A stretch of DNA of 36,031 nt from assembly GCA_044233745.1 (NCBI GenBank), contig JBIIJN010000018.1, positions 1 through 36,031 of the forward strand, read 5' to 3'. Source of the DNA: UBA6165 sp044233745 (GTDB taxonomy: Bacteria > Bacteroidota > Bacteroidia > Flavobacteriales_D > Crocinitomicaceae). Of this stretch, positions 8,344 through 16,293 are shown piece by piece. Each line of letters starts with the position of its first letter. The first letter of the stretch is position 1. The notes under the pieces were generated by a model that made no database searches, had not been told where the DNA came from, and worked only from the letters and a program-made list of their open reading frames with translations. The position numbers and the translations under genes were made by a program.

Positions 8344-9081
8344 TTACTTCAGCATTTCCAAAACATCTTCAACATCTTCTGGTGAATCGATGTTAGGTGT
8401 TTCTATTTCGGTGATTTTCACGTGAATCGGATAGCCGTAATACATCCAACGCAACTGTTCAAGGGACTCTTGTTTTTCCAAAGCGCAAGGCTTCAATTTA
8501 ACGAGTTTTCTCAAGGTTTGGCTGCGGTAAGCATATAAACCAATATGGCGCGTGTATGGAAACTTATCCATCCAATGGTCTTGAGGCATTTGTGCGCCAA
8601 ACGGCACAGCATGTCGGCTGAAATAGAGTGCATTTCCATTGGCATCGGAAACGACTTTAATTCTATTCGGATTAAAGAGTTCTTGTGCAGATTTGACAGC
8701 AATTGCCAAGGTTGCAATTTGCACTTTTTCCAACTTAAACGCGGCGACCAACTCTTCTAGCTGAGCCGGATTAACGAGCGGTTCATCACCTTGAATGTTG
8801 ACGATTACATCATATTCTGGAAATTTAGACAACACCTCTCCACAACGATCTGTTCCCGATAGATGTTCGTCAGAGGTCATGATAACATTCCCTCCAAAAC
8901 TCTCAACATGTTCGAAAATTCGAGAATCGTCTGTGGCGACAATAACTTTGTGCAAAACAGAACATTGACTGGCGCCCTCGTATACACGTTGAATCATTGA
9001 TTTTCCTGCTAAATCAACAAGCGGTTTTCCCGGAAAACGGGAAGAACCATAACGTGAAGGGATTACTCCTAAAATTTTCAT
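8344..9081 (-). CDS. kdsB: 3-deoxy-manno-octulosonate cytidylyltransferase (CMP-Kdo synthetase)
   Basis: KdsB joins Kdo to CTP to give CMP-Kdo, the activated sugar placed on lipid A during LPS inner-core synthesis in the cytoplasm. The 245-residue length is normal. The N-terminal nucleotide-binding loop IPSRYGSSRFPGKPL is complete, NIQGDEPLV is the metal and nucleotide site, and FSRHAVPF and HIGLYAYR are family motifs. It is the last gene in a same-strand run gap, lipoprotein, kdsB (39 bases after the lipoprotein stop), although the link to glycolysis is probably only positional. The first Met is the natural start, since the family begins with this MKILGVIPSR strand. Confidence 0.96.
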   Translation of the reverse strand: MKILGVIPSRYGSSRFPGKPLVDLAGKSMIQRVYEGASQCSVLHKVIVATDDSRIFEHVESFGGNVIMTSDEHLSGTDRCGEVLSKFPEYDVIVNIQGDEPLVNPAQLEELVAAFKLEKVQIATLAIAVKSAQELFNPNRIKVVSDANGNALYFSRHAVPFGAQMPQDHWMDKFPYTRHIGLYAYRSQTLRKLVKLKPCALEKQESLEQLRWMYYGYPIHVKITEIETPNIDSPEDVEDVLEMLK

Positions 9082-9120
9082 GGCGGCGAAATTTATGGTT
9101 ATTAATCCTTGAATTGAAAA

Positions 9121-9393
9121 CTATTCTCCCTTGAGCACCTTACACGAAACTTCTACGTGCATGGTATCAATGGCTATCGAACGACCGCGTTCATTGCATT
9201 CTTCGGTCGCCAATTTTTTTGATGTGTACATGATATTTGAACTGTACTTTTCATCTGTACGTGTCTCCGCTGGATTGCCTTGGCTGTCTACCCCAATTGC
9301 GCGTTGTTTGTAATCGCATTCACACGTAAACTTTCGCGTGCAGCTCATCAGTCCAAGAAAAGCTAACGATAAGAAAATCAATGACTTTTTCAT
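9121..9393 (-). CDS. Small cysteine-containing lipoprotein
   Basis: The 90-residue protein starts MKKSLIFLSLAFLGLMSC, a lipoprotein signal peptide with Cys18 in the lipobox. The mature part has five further Cys residues (FTCECDYKQ, then EECNERG and VEVSCKVLKG), suggesting disulfides in the periplasm or on the surface. I know no function for it. It begins 3 bases after the gap stop codon, so it is translated from the gap transcript. Confidence 0.78.
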   Translation of the reverse strand: MKKSLIFLSLAFLGLMSCTRKFTCECDYKQRAIGVDSQGNPAETRTDEKYSSNIMYTSKKLATEECNERGRSIAIDTMHVEVSCKVLKGE

Positions 9394-9396
9394 AAT

Positions 9397-10407
9397 CTAT
9401 TCGTTTAAGTTCGCCAAATATAGCATTAAATCAACACAACGGTTCGAATATCCGGCCTCATTATCGTACCAGCCAACCAATTTTATCATTTTTTCTCCTA
9501 CAACGCTTGTCAAATCTGAATCGAAGATACAGCTGTGTGGGTTTCCAATAATATCTCGAGACACAATAGGGTCTTCTGTGTATTCTAAAATTCCTTTTAA
9601 TTCGCCCAAAGCAGCCGATTTAAAAGCAGCATTGATTACTTCTATACTTGGTGCATTTTTTACAATTACTGTTAAATCGGTAATGGAGCCATTGGGTACT
9701 GGGACACGCATACCACATCCGCCCATTTTGCCTTCCAATTCGGGGAAAATCTTGGTAATTGCTTTTGCCGCTCCTGTAGAAGTTGGCACGATAGACTCCG
9801 CAGCGGCTCGCGCACGTCTTAAATCTTTGTGCGGTGCATCATGCAGCCGTTGATCTGAGGTATATGAATGCACTGTTGTGATATAAACACTTTCTATTTC
9901 GCACAATTCGCGGATCACTTTAATCATCGGAGCGGCGCTGTTTGTTGTGCAAGAAGCGTTTGAAATAACTCGATCAGCTGATGTCAAAATATGGTTGTTT
10001 ACGCCAAGAACGACTGATTTTACACCTTCGCCATCGGGCGGGGCGCTAATCACCACTTTTTTTGCACCACCATTAAAATGCGCAGAAGCTTTTTCCAAGG
10101 TTTTAAACAAACCCGTTGAATCTAAAACAAAATCAACCCCCCAATTGCTCCAGGGTATTTGAGCAGGGTCTTTTTCGGCATGAACATGGATTTTTTTTCC
10201 GTTTGAGAAGATAATGTCGTTATTCACAATAGAAAAATCGAGCCCAAGACGACCATGAACAGAGTCGTACTTCAGCAAATGAGCGAGCGTTTGGATATCG
10301 GTCAAATCGTTCACCGCGACAACATCAATATCCGAACGAAGCAGGGTCATGCGTGTAAAATAACGCCCAATCCGTCCAAAACCATTTACTCCAATTTTTA
10401 CCGACAT
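9397..10407 (-). CDS. gap: Glyceraldehyde-3-phosphate dehydrogenase, type I
   Basis: GAPDH converts glyceraldehyde-3-phosphate, phosphate and NAD+ to 1,3-bisphosphoglycerate in the cytoplasm. The 336 residues are full length. The N-terminal Rossmann loop is KIGVNGFGRIGR, and Asp in AVNDLTD predicts NAD rather than NADP preference. The active-site Cys lies in SNASCTTNSAAP and its His partner in TVHSYTSDQ. The substrate loop PTSTGAAKAI and the C-terminal WYDNEAGYSNR are intact. It is the first gene of a likely transcript with the lipoprotein and kdsB downstream and has a TATCTTTG promoter box just upstream, divergent from the FrnE-like gene. Confidence 0.97.
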   Translation of the reverse strand: MSVKIGVNGFGRIGRYFTRMTLLRSDIDVVAVNDLTDIQTLAHLLKYDSVHGRLGLDFSIVNNDIIFSNGKKIHVHAEKDPAQIPWSNWGVDFVLDSTGLFKTLEKASAHFNGGAKKVVISAPPDGEGVKSVVLGVNNHILTSADRVISNASCTTNSAAPMIKVIRELCEIESVYITTVHSYTSDQRLHDAPHKDLRRARAAAESIVPTSTGAAKAITKIFPELEGKMGGCGMRVPVPNGSITDLTVIVKNAPSIEVINAAFKSAALGELKGILEYTEDPIVSRDIIGNPHSCIFDSDLTSVVGEKMIKLVGWYDNEAGYSNRCVDLMLYLANLNE

Positions 10408-10429
10408 ATGAAAAAGATAAGTTAAATAA

Positions 10430-10437
10430 CAAAGATA
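10430..10437 (-). promoter_or_regulatory. -7 box of the gap promoter
   Basis: The reverse strand reads TATCTTTG, a perfect TAnnTTTG box, 22 bases before the gap start codon. An upstream TTG is present but at about 22 bases, slightly longer than usual. Confidence 0.55.
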
Positions 10438-10478
10438 GAGAAATCTTATGCATAAAGAACAAAATTGCGCCTACAATG

Positions 10479-10509
10479 TTTGGACCAATGCGCTTATAAG
10501 ATACATTTG
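10479..10509 (+). promoter_or_regulatory. Promoter of the FrnE-like lipoprotein gene, near-leaderless
   Basis: TTTG (10479-10482) and TACATTTG (10502-10509) are spaced by exactly 19 bases, a full match to the Bacteroidota consensus. Transcription should begin at about 10513-10516, on or next to the ATG at 10516, so the mRNA would have almost no leader. This also excludes the earlier in-frame ATG at 10465. Confidence 0.75.
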
Positions 10510-10515
10510 TGCCTC

Positions 10516-11283
10516 ATGAAGATAAGTGCTATATATTTTGGATTTTTGTTTGTTATATTGGCTTGTGGTCAAATGCACAACGCCGATTCAAAAAATAATG
10601 TGGCGCAAACAACACCTGTAGAAAATAAACAAGAGAAAATGAAAATAGAAATTTGGAGCGATGTGGTTTGTCCATTTTGTTATATCGGAAAGCGAAGATT
10701 TGAGGCTGCTTTAAATCAATTTGCGCATACCAAGGACCTCGAAATTGTTTGGAAAAGCTATCAATTGAATCCGAATCAGGTGAGTGACCCAAACAAGAGC
10801 GCTGTTCAATCTTTGGCAGAATCGAAAGGCATTAGTCTCGCAGAAGCACAGCGACTGACGGCATATGTAACAGATATGGCAAAAACAGTTGGATTACATT
10901 ACAATTTCGACAAAACTGTTGTAGCGAATACCTTTAGAGCGCATCAATTTACACATTTCGCCAAATCCAAAGGCAAGCAAAATGAGGCTGAAGAAATCCT
11001 ATTTCACGCCTATTTTATTGAAGGATTGAACATAGACGACTTGGATGTTTTGGCACAACTTGCCGATAAAATTGACTTGGACAGTACCGCGCTTCGAACA
11101 GCAATAGAAAACGGCACCTATAAAGATGCCGTTGTTCATGATTTTTATGAAGCCCGTCAGGTGGGCGTGCAAGGTGTGCCCTTTTTTCTTATCGACGGAA
11201 AATATGCTGTTTCAGGAGCACAAGAAAGCTCAACCTTTTTGAAAACACTTGAAAAAGCTTATAATGATTTTTCGAAGAACTAA
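10516..11283 (+). CDS. DsbA-family (FrnE-like) thiol oxidoreductase with lipoprotein anchor
   Basis: The 255-residue protein begins MKISAIYFGFLFVILAC, a lipoprotein signal (Cys17), then a polar linker. From MKIEIWSDVVCPFCYIGKRR it is a full FrnE/DsbA-type thioredoxin-fold domain with a C-P-F-C redox pair (Cys52, Cys55) and the cis-Pro loop VQGVPFFLIDGKYAVSG near the C-terminus. Such proteins oxidise or isomerise disulfides. FrnE homologues are usually cytoplasmic and begin where the internal Met42 (10639) lies, so the anchor is an addition that moves the domain to the envelope. Both forms could be made. The start at 10516 is fixed by the promoter. It is convergent with the next gene, one base between stops. 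Confidence 0.88.
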   Translation: MKISAIYFGFLFVILACGQMHNADSKNNVAQTTPVENKQEKMKIEIWSDVVCPFCYIGKRRFEAALNQFAHTKDLEIVWKSYQLNPNQVSDPNKSAVQSLAESKGISLAEAQRLTAYVTDMAKTVGLHYNFDKTVVANTFRAHQFTHFAKSKGKQNEAEEILFHAYFIEGLNIDDLDVLAQLADKIDLDSTALRTAIENGTYKDAVVHDFYEARQVGVQGVPFFLIDGKYAVSGAQESSTFLKTLEKAYNDFSKN

Positions 11284-11284
11284 A

Positions 11285-11848
11285 CTACTTCGATTTTGCT
11301 TTCCACATCGGTAGAAGAGAGGTTGCAACTTCATCCAATTCGTCGACAGATGTATTGAACTCCAAATTTTTCAATTTTTTATTCCAATAAATAGCATTAA
11401 AATATTCAGGTCCTTGTGTGCCATTGGTGCTTGTAACTGTTTCAAAAGAGAAAGAATTCAGAAGAAACATGTAAGGCCCTTTAGCATCCGTTTGAAACAA
11501 ATGAATTTGTCCTATTGTTGAGAATTCATAAATTGCTTCCCCGTTTAGTTTACCATTTTCCTCATACAATCTTCTCGACACCAACTTGGCATTTGGAAAA
11601 ACGGATACCAATTGATCACCTTTCATATAATCATCCATCAATTCATCGTAATCATTTTGAAGCTCTTCTTTCATAGTGAGCTCTTCATCATTGTTTTTTG
11701 AAAAAATGTTGTTGTACTTCACGGTCAATGTGCCTTTACCTTTACCCGTAAATGCAAATTTATACTCCTTGGTTTCACAAGTTAAACAGCTAGAAACCAA
11801 AAACAAAAGGGAAATTGCTGCAATCCCGAAAAAAGATGAAATTTTCAT
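11285..11848 (-). CDS. Lipoprotein of unknown function
   Basis: The 187-residue protein begins MKISSFFGIAAISLLFLVSSC with a clear lipobox. I chose this ATG over one 22 codons upstream, because the upstream residues (MNFMLVYRINLLLQRINK...) would block the signal peptide. The mature part has mixed polar segments: FAFTGKGKGTLTVKYNNIF, an acidic helix (NDEELTMKEELQNDYDEL), then beta-like IYEFSTIGQIHLFQ. There is no recognisable catalytic motif; small envelope lipoproteins of this style are common in Bacteroidota. It faces the FrnE-like gene tail to tail. Confidence 0.78.
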   Translation of the reverse strand: MKISSFFGIAAISLLFLVSSCLTCETKEYKFAFTGKGKGTLTVKYNNIFSKNNDEELTMKEELQNDYDELMDDYMKGDQLVSVFPNAKLVSRRLYEENGKLNGEAIYEFSTIGQIHLFQTDAKGPYMFLLNSFSFETVTSTNGTQGPEYFNAIYWNKKLKNLEFNTSVDELDEVATSLLPMWKAKSK

Positions 11849-11968
11849 AATGTGGTTTTTTTTATTTATTCGCTGTAAAAGTAGGTTTATTCGGTAAACA
11901 AGCATAAAATTCAATCAATTATACGCAATATTTCGGATATTTGCTCAACTTGAATAACGCACATTGAA

Positions 11969-12514
11969 ATGGAAAATCATTTTGTAAAATTCCCTGTCCT
12001 TCAAACCAAACGCTTGATTTTGAGAGCCATTGAAAATGATGATGCCCAAGCGATTTTTGAAATGCGAGCCAATGTGCTGGTGAATTCATTTATAGCAAGA
12101 CCACAAATGCAATCCATTGAAGCGGCTCAAAATTTGGTGAATGCTACTCGACAGCGCTTTACAGAAAAACAAGCGATGGGTTGGGCTGGTGTGTTGCGGG
12201 ATCAACAAAAAATCATAGGCACATGTGGTTTCAACAACTTCGATTTTGCCAATAAACACGCTGAAATTGGTGGAGAAATGGCAACAGAATATTGGGGGAA
12301 AGGCATTGCGCAAGAAGCCTTTGAAGCCATTATTGCATTCGGACAAAACGAGCTTGATTTACAAACCATTGAGGCTAAGGTGTCGCCAGAAAACCGAAGT
12401 GCCATCGCTTTGCTAACGACTTACGGCTTTGAAAATGAAGCACATTTCAAAAACCGCATTTTATTTGAAGGTGAATTTTTAGACATGGCAGTCTATACCC
12501 TGCATAAAAAATAA
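11969..12514 (+). CDS. GNAT-family N-acetyltransferase (RimJ/RimL type)
   Basis: The 181-residue protein belongs to the acetyl-CoA-dependent GNAT superfamily. The start ETKRLILR-like segment (LQTKRLILRAIENDDAQAIFEMR) is typical of the RimJ/RimL branch that acetylates protein N-termini or small molecules. IGTCGFNNFD and the motif A region EIGGEMATEYWGKGIAQEAFEAI give the CoA-binding turn, and VSPENRSAIALLTTYGFENE is the conserved end helix. The substrate cannot be named. It stands alone, with a gatatttg near-consensus -7 box at 11936-11943. Confidence 0.9.
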   Translation: MENHFVKFPVLQTKRLILRAIENDDAQAIFEMRANVLVNSFIARPQMQSIEAAQNLVNATRQRFTEKQAMGWAGVLRDQQKIIGTCGFNNFDFANKHAEIGGEMATEYWGKGIAQEAFEAIIAFGQNELDLQTIEAKVSPENRSAIALLTTYGFENEAHFKNRILFEGEFLDMAVYTLHKK

Positions 12515-12528
12515 CTCATTTTCATTTC

Positions 12529-12542
12529 TTGACCTACGTCAA
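12529..12542. promoter_or_regulatory. FNR/CRP-like operator upstream of yceI
   Basis: The sequence is a perfect dyad TTGAC-CTAC-GTCAA. It resembles FNR-type half sites (TTGAT..ATCAA). The centre, 12535.5, lies about 42 bases upstream of the start predicted from the -7 box at 12565-12572, the usual class II activator position, and no TTTG -33 element is present. Which regulator binds is unknown. Confidence 0.5.
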
Positions 12543-12564
12543 TGTGCAGCCCACACATGCGCAC

Positions 12565-12572
12565 TACTTTTG
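12565..12572 (+). promoter_or_regulatory. -7 box of the yceI promoter
   Basis: TACTTTTG is an exact TAnnTTTG match, 38 bases before the start codon at 12611. The absent -33 element suggests the promoter depends on an activator. Confidence 0.6.
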
Positions 12573-12610
12573 CATCGTATTTTAAATCAAACAATTAAAA
12601 CGATTCAATT

Positions 12611-13141
12611 ATGGCAAAGTCAACATGGGCATTAGACCCAACACACTCAGAAGTAGGATTCAAAGTAAAACACATGATGTTTACCAATGTTTCTGGAAAA
12701 TTCAACAATTATGATGTTTCAGTGAGCAATGAGGACGATGATTTTTCAACTTCAAGCATTGAATTTTCGGCAGACATCAATTCAATCGACACCAGCACTT
12801 CTGACCGAGACAATCACTTGAAAAGCGCAGATTTTTTCGATGGAGAAAATTTCCCAAAAATGACATTCAAATCAACATCTATTGAGAAGAAATCAGACAA
12901 TGATTTTATAGTAAATGGCGATTTAACTATCAAAGATGTTACAAAACCAGCAGCATTGAAAGCAGAATACAGCGGCTTGATGAAAGACCCTTGGGGCAAC
13001 ACAAAAGCTGGATTGTCTATCGAAACAAAAATTAACCGCAAAGACTTCGGTTTGACCTGGAACGCCGCATTGGAAACAGGTTGAGTTTTGGTAGGAGAAG
13101 ATGTTCGAATTATTGCAGAAGTTCAAATCGTGAAACAATAA
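12611..13141 (+). CDS. YceI-like lipocalin-fold protein, frame interrupted by TGA
   Basis: YceI proteins have a lipocalin-like beta barrel that binds isoprenoid lipids. The frame matches the family from WALDPTHSEVGFKVKHMMF to RKDFGLTWNAALETG, with no signal peptide, so it acts in the cytoplasm as many Bacteroidota forms do. At 13082-13084 the codon after ALETG is TGA, where the family usually has Gly (GGA). The same frame then continues as VLVGEDVRIIAEVQIVKQ to a TAA at 13139-13141, exactly the usual C-terminal strand. One G-to-T change explains this. The protein either ends 18 residues early (12611-13084), is read through, or the gene is newly broken. TGA is an ordinary stop elsewhere in the window (for example 24137-24139), so a changed code is not supported. 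Confidence 0.85.
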
Positions 13142-13174
13142 GTTTTTCTTCGTAATTTTCTATTTTGATTATCG

Positions 13175-13211
13175 AAAGGCGTGGTTGTAGAAATCACGCC
13201 TTTTGTTTTTA
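13175..13211 (+). terminator. Rho-independent terminator after yceI
   Basis: A 9-bp stem (aaaggcgtg 13175-13183 with cacgccttt 13195-13203) is followed by tgttttta. It sits 34 bases after the second stop at 13141, which fits the longer YceI frame being the ancestral gene end. Confidence 0.75.
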
Positions 13212-13219
13212 TTTGACTA

Positions 13220-13243
13220 GTCGCAATCGTGCCACTAAAATTT
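13220..13243. repeat. 24-nt motif shared with 640-663
   Basis: This is the reverse-complement partner of the motif beside palindrome copy 1 (about 22 of 24 bases equal) and lies 36 bases before copy 2. Apart from this motif, the terminator, the palindrome and the pirin promoter, 13142-13484 has no gene. Confidence 0.6.
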
Positions 13244-13279
13244 GAGTGCTTTTTCATCAAGTCAATGCGAAAAAAAATC

Positions 13280-13401
13280 AGAGATTTCTCCAAACAAGTT
13301 TGTCGAAATGACAGTAAACTGCAGTGATTATCGTCGCTATTCGCGCGACGATACCAACCTACGTAATCTGTCATTTCGACACGTAAAATGTGGAGAAATC
13401 T
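13280..13401. repeat. Palindromic intergenic repeat, copy 2
   Basis: It has the same architecture as copy 1: agagatttctcc at the left, ggagaaatct at the right, inner cgaaatgaca and tgtcatttcg arms, and a central hairpin (13329-13337 with 13345-13353, 7-nt loop). The central hairpin sequence differs from copies 1 and 3 but keeps pairing, which points to selection on structure. Confidence 0.85.
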
Positions 13402-13460
13402 ATCTTCAAGAAATCTAGTGGAATCTTTGCATCTATTCATTATTTTTATTACGTTTTCGA

Positions 13461-13468
13461 TACCTTTG
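13461..13468 (+). promoter_or_regulatory. -7 box of the pirin gene
   Basis: TACCTTTG matches TAnnTTTG and is 16 bases before the ATG at 13485, giving a very short leader. I see no good -33 element. Confidence 0.5.
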
Positions 13469-13484
13469 AAAAAAATCCACCACC

Positions 13485-14363
13485 ATGTCAAACATCTCAC
13501 TTATCATTGAAGAACGCGCGGCATCTATAGGCAGTTTTATGGTTGGGCGCCTGTTGCCATTTCGCCAAAAACGTGCCGTTGGTCCCTTTGTGTTTATCGA
13601 CCACATGGGTCCGGTGAAACTCAGTGCACGCCAGCAAATGGAAGTCCTGCCCCACCCGCATATTGGTTTATCAACACTCACTTATCTTTTTGAGGGCGCC
13701 ATCATGCACCGCGACAGCATTGGTAGTGTGATGGAAATTGAACCGGGTGCCGTAAACTGGATGACGGCGGGAAAAGGCGTCGTACATTCTGAGCGCACTC
13801 CCGAACGGTTGCAAGATTCAGAAAAACATCTACACGGCTTGCAGATTTGGGTCGCACTGCCAAAAGACTCAGAAGAAATGGAACCTTCGTTTGTGCATGT
13901 ACCCGCTGAAGAAATTCCAAGCTGGCAAGAAAATGGTGCGCAATTCAAACTCATTGCTGGTGCAGCTTTTGGCAGAAAATCTCCCGTTCCTGTGCACAGC
14001 AATTTGTATTTCATCGAAATCAAATCAAAAGAAGCCCAAACCATCAACATTGGCGAACATCTTTTTGGCGAAAGTGCACTTTATATTCTTGAAGGTGCCA
14101 TTGAAAGTGAAGGTCATGTTTTTGGTCCGAAACAAATTTTGATAGCTGAAAATAGTACACTTTGTTCGTTCGAAATGCAAGCAAACACAACAGTTTACAT
14201 TTTTGGAGGTGATGTTTCTCCTGAGGAAAGGTTTATTGACTGGAACTTTGTGTCGTCATCGAAAGAGCGCTTAAAACAAGCCAAAGTAGATTGGATTGCC
14301 CAGCGTTTTCCGAAAATTGAGGGTGAAACGGATTTTGTGCCATATCCGGAGAGAAAAATATAA
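13485..14363 (+). CDS. Pirin family protein
   Basis: Pirins are two-cupin Fe(II) proteins; some are quercetin dioxygenases, others regulators. In this 292-residue protein the N-terminal cupin carries the four metal ligands at His57, His59 (LPHPHIGLSTLTY), His101 and Glu103 (GVVHSERT), almost the same numbering as human pirin (56, 58, 101, 103). FVFIDHMGP at 36-43 is a strong family motif. The C-terminal cupin (SNLYFIEIKSKEAQ...HLFGESALYILEGAI) is degenerate, as usual. It is a single gene with a short-leader promoter. Quercetinase activity is possible but cannot be claimed from sequence. Confidence 0.94.
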   Translation: MSNISLIIEERAASIGSFMVGRLLPFRQKRAVGPFVFIDHMGPVKLSARQQMEVLPHPHIGLSTLTYLFEGAIMHRDSIGSVMEIEPGAVNWMTAGKGVVHSERTPERLQDSEKHLHGLQIWVALPKDSEEMEPSFVHVPAEEIPSWQENGAQFKLIAGAAFGRKSPVPVHSNLYFIEIKSKEAQTINIGEHLFGESALYILEGAIESEGHVFGPKQILIAENSTLCSFEMQANTTVYIFGGDVSPEERFIDWNFVSSSKERLKQAKVDWIAQRFPKIEGETDFVPYPERKI

Positions 14364-14454
14364 ATAAATGAAATACGCATAAACGCGTTCCCACGTGTTT
14401 GCCAATTGAGATATTTATTGTACCTTGTCAAAAAACAACAAAAATCAACTTTTT

Positions 14455-15984
14455 ATGGATTTGAATCAAATCGACAAAATCGACCTTGAATATTTAACTA
14501 TCAACGACTATCCAGCGCTCAAAGAAATCATGCAGGCTTCTTACCCGAGCATGCCCAATTCCTATTGGAAAGAGCACCACATTGAAAAACTCATTTCCCT
14601 TTTTCCTGATGGACAAATTGTGATCAAAGCCAACGGCGAATTGATTGGCTGTGCCCTTTCCATCATTGTGGATTACAGCAAATTTGACGACAACCACACC
14701 TACAAAAAAATCACGAAAAACTATACTTTCGATTCACATACCGCTGATGGCGATGTGCTCTATGGCATCGACGTTTTTATCAAACCAGATTATCGCGGTT
14801 TGCGTTTGGGCAGAAGATTGTATGATTACCGCAAAGAGTTGTGCGAAAAATTAAACCTCAAAGGAATAGCTTTCGGCGGTCGAATACCGAATTTCCATCA
14901 ATATTCCGAAACCTTAACGCCAAAAGAGTACATCGAAAAAGTGAAAGAAAAAGAAATTCACGACCCCGTTTTGAATTTCCAACTTTCTAATGATTTTCAG
15001 CCAACAAAGGTCTTGAAGGGCTATTTGGAAGGCGATGAGGCCTCTCAGGAATATGCCGTTTTGTTGAAGTGGTACAACATTTATTATGAAAAACCATCAG
15101 ATAAGGCATCTTCTACAAAATCCATCATCCGACTTGGGCTGATTCAATGGCAAATGCGTCCATATGAAGATGTGGACAGTTTGATGCAGCAGGCAGAATT
15201 TTTCATAGATGCTGTATCGGGTTATCGTTCGGATTTTGCGTTGTTTCCCGAGTTTTTCAATGCCCCATTGATGGCCAAAGACAACCATTTAAGTGAAGCA
15301 GAAGCCATACGTGAATTAGCCAAATATACCGATGAAATTGTAGCGCGTTTTTCTGGATTTGCCATTTCATACAACATCAATATTATTACGGGGAGTATGC
15401 CCAAATTGAAAGACAATAAATTGTTCAATATTGGCTATTTATGCAAGCGCGATGGCACGATTGAGAGTTATGAAAAAATCCACGTCACCCCAGATGAAGC
15501 CAAGGTTTGGGGGATGCAAGGCGGTTCGGGCATACGCGTTTTCGATACCGATTGTGGAAAAATTGGCATTTTGATTTGCTACGATTCAGAATTCCCAGAA
15601 TTGAGTAGAATTTTGGCCGATCAAGGCATGTCGATACTTTTTGTGCCATTTTTAACCGACACCCAAAATGGTTACTACCGTGTGAGAAATTGCGCCAGAG
15701 CTAGAGCCATCGAAAACGAATGCTACGTCGCCATTGCAGGAAGCGTCGGGAATTTGCCCAAGGTACACAACATGGATATCCAATATGCACAGTCGGCTGT
15801 TTTCACGCCGTGTGATTTTTCATTCCCAACGAATGGCATCAAAGCGGAGGCGACGCCCAACAATGAAATGACCTTGATTGCCGACGTGGACATCGATTTA
15901 CTCAAAGAACTACACGAGTTTGGTAGCGTAAAAAACTTGAAAGACCGCAGGGTTGATTTGTTTGAGGTGATTAGGAAAGGATAA
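14455..15984 (+). CDS. GNAT acetyltransferase/carbon-nitrogen hydrolase fusion
   Basis: The 509-residue, two-domain protein has a GNAT domain at about 8-185 (acetyl-CoA loop PDYRGLRLGRRLYDYR near 111-126) and a nitrilase-superfamily domain at about 223-500. The nitrilase triad is complete: Glu266 (FALFPEFFNAP), Lys341 (YEKIHVTP) and Cys375 (GILICYDSEFPE). This fusion is known in many bacteria but its substrate is not settled; the order suggests it makes and/or cleaves an amide. I start at the ATG 14455 (MDLNQIDKIDLE) because the extra ten codons back to a TTG at 14425 are unconserved-looking (SKNNKNQLF). The agmatinase gene lies downstream on the other strand, which could hint at polyamine amides, but that is inference. 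Confidence 0.92.
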   Translation: MDLNQIDKIDLEYLTINDYPALKEIMQASYPSMPNSYWKEHHIEKLISLFPDGQIVIKANGELIGCALSIIVDYSKFDDNHTYKKITKNYTFDSHTADGDVLYGIDVFIKPDYRGLRLGRRLYDYRKELCEKLNLKGIAFGGRIPNFHQYSETLTPKEYIEKVKEKEIHDPVLNFQLSNDFQPTKVLKGYLEGDEASQEYAVLLKWYNIYYEKPSDKASSTKSIIRLGLIQWQMRPYEDVDSLMQQAEFFIDAVSGYRSDFALFPEFFNAPLMAKDNHLSEAEAIRELAKYTDEIVARFSGFAISYNINIITGSMPKLKDNKLFNIGYLCKRDGTIESYEKIHVTPDEAKVWGMQGGSGIRVFDTDCGKIGILICYDSEFPELSRILADQGMSILFVPFLTDTQNGYYRVRNCARARAIENECYVAIAGSVGNLPKVHNMDIQYAQSAVFTPCDFSFPTNGIKAEATPNNEMTLIADVDIDLLKELHEFGSVKNLKDRRVDLFEVIRKG

Positions 15985-16070
15985 GTCTAAGAAAAGTTAA
16001 GATATCACTAGTGATTTGTTGTAAACCTATTAGAAATCATCAATATAGAATCAAAGAATTGATGATTTCA

Positions 16071-16196
16071 AGAGATTTCTCCGCGTTTCACGCGTCGAAA
16101 TGACAGGTCACATTGGGTATGTTTCGTCGCGCTTTGCGCGACGCCCCCCTCTCGTGAAAGCCTGTCATTTCGACGAACTTGTTCGGAGAAATCTCT
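16071..16196. repeat. Palindromic intergenic repeat, copy 3
   Basis: This copy is the reverse complement of copy 1: the cgcgtgaaacgcg-type arm is on the left, the gaacttgttc-type arm on the right. The central hairpin is 16125-16132 with 16136-16143, loop TTT. The outer 12 bp are a perfect inverted repeat. It lies in the gene-poor gap 15985-16600. Confidence 0.87.
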
Positions 16197-16293
16197 TGCA
16201 AATCAACACTATTAAATGAATGCTGAAAATGAATATTAGTACTATCGAAAATGGATTTTGAGTAACTTTCCACGATTTTTTCGTTGATACACT

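Noticed and set aside
9338..9853. A 171-codon + strand open frame
   Set aside because: It lies opposite the gap coding sequence, has no recognisable protein pattern, and crosses the start of the neighbouring lipoprotein gene.
13082..13084. TGA in YceI as a selenocysteine codon or a changed genetic code
   Set aside because: Other genes here end with TGA, the family has Gly not Cys at this place, and no insertion hairpin was seen.
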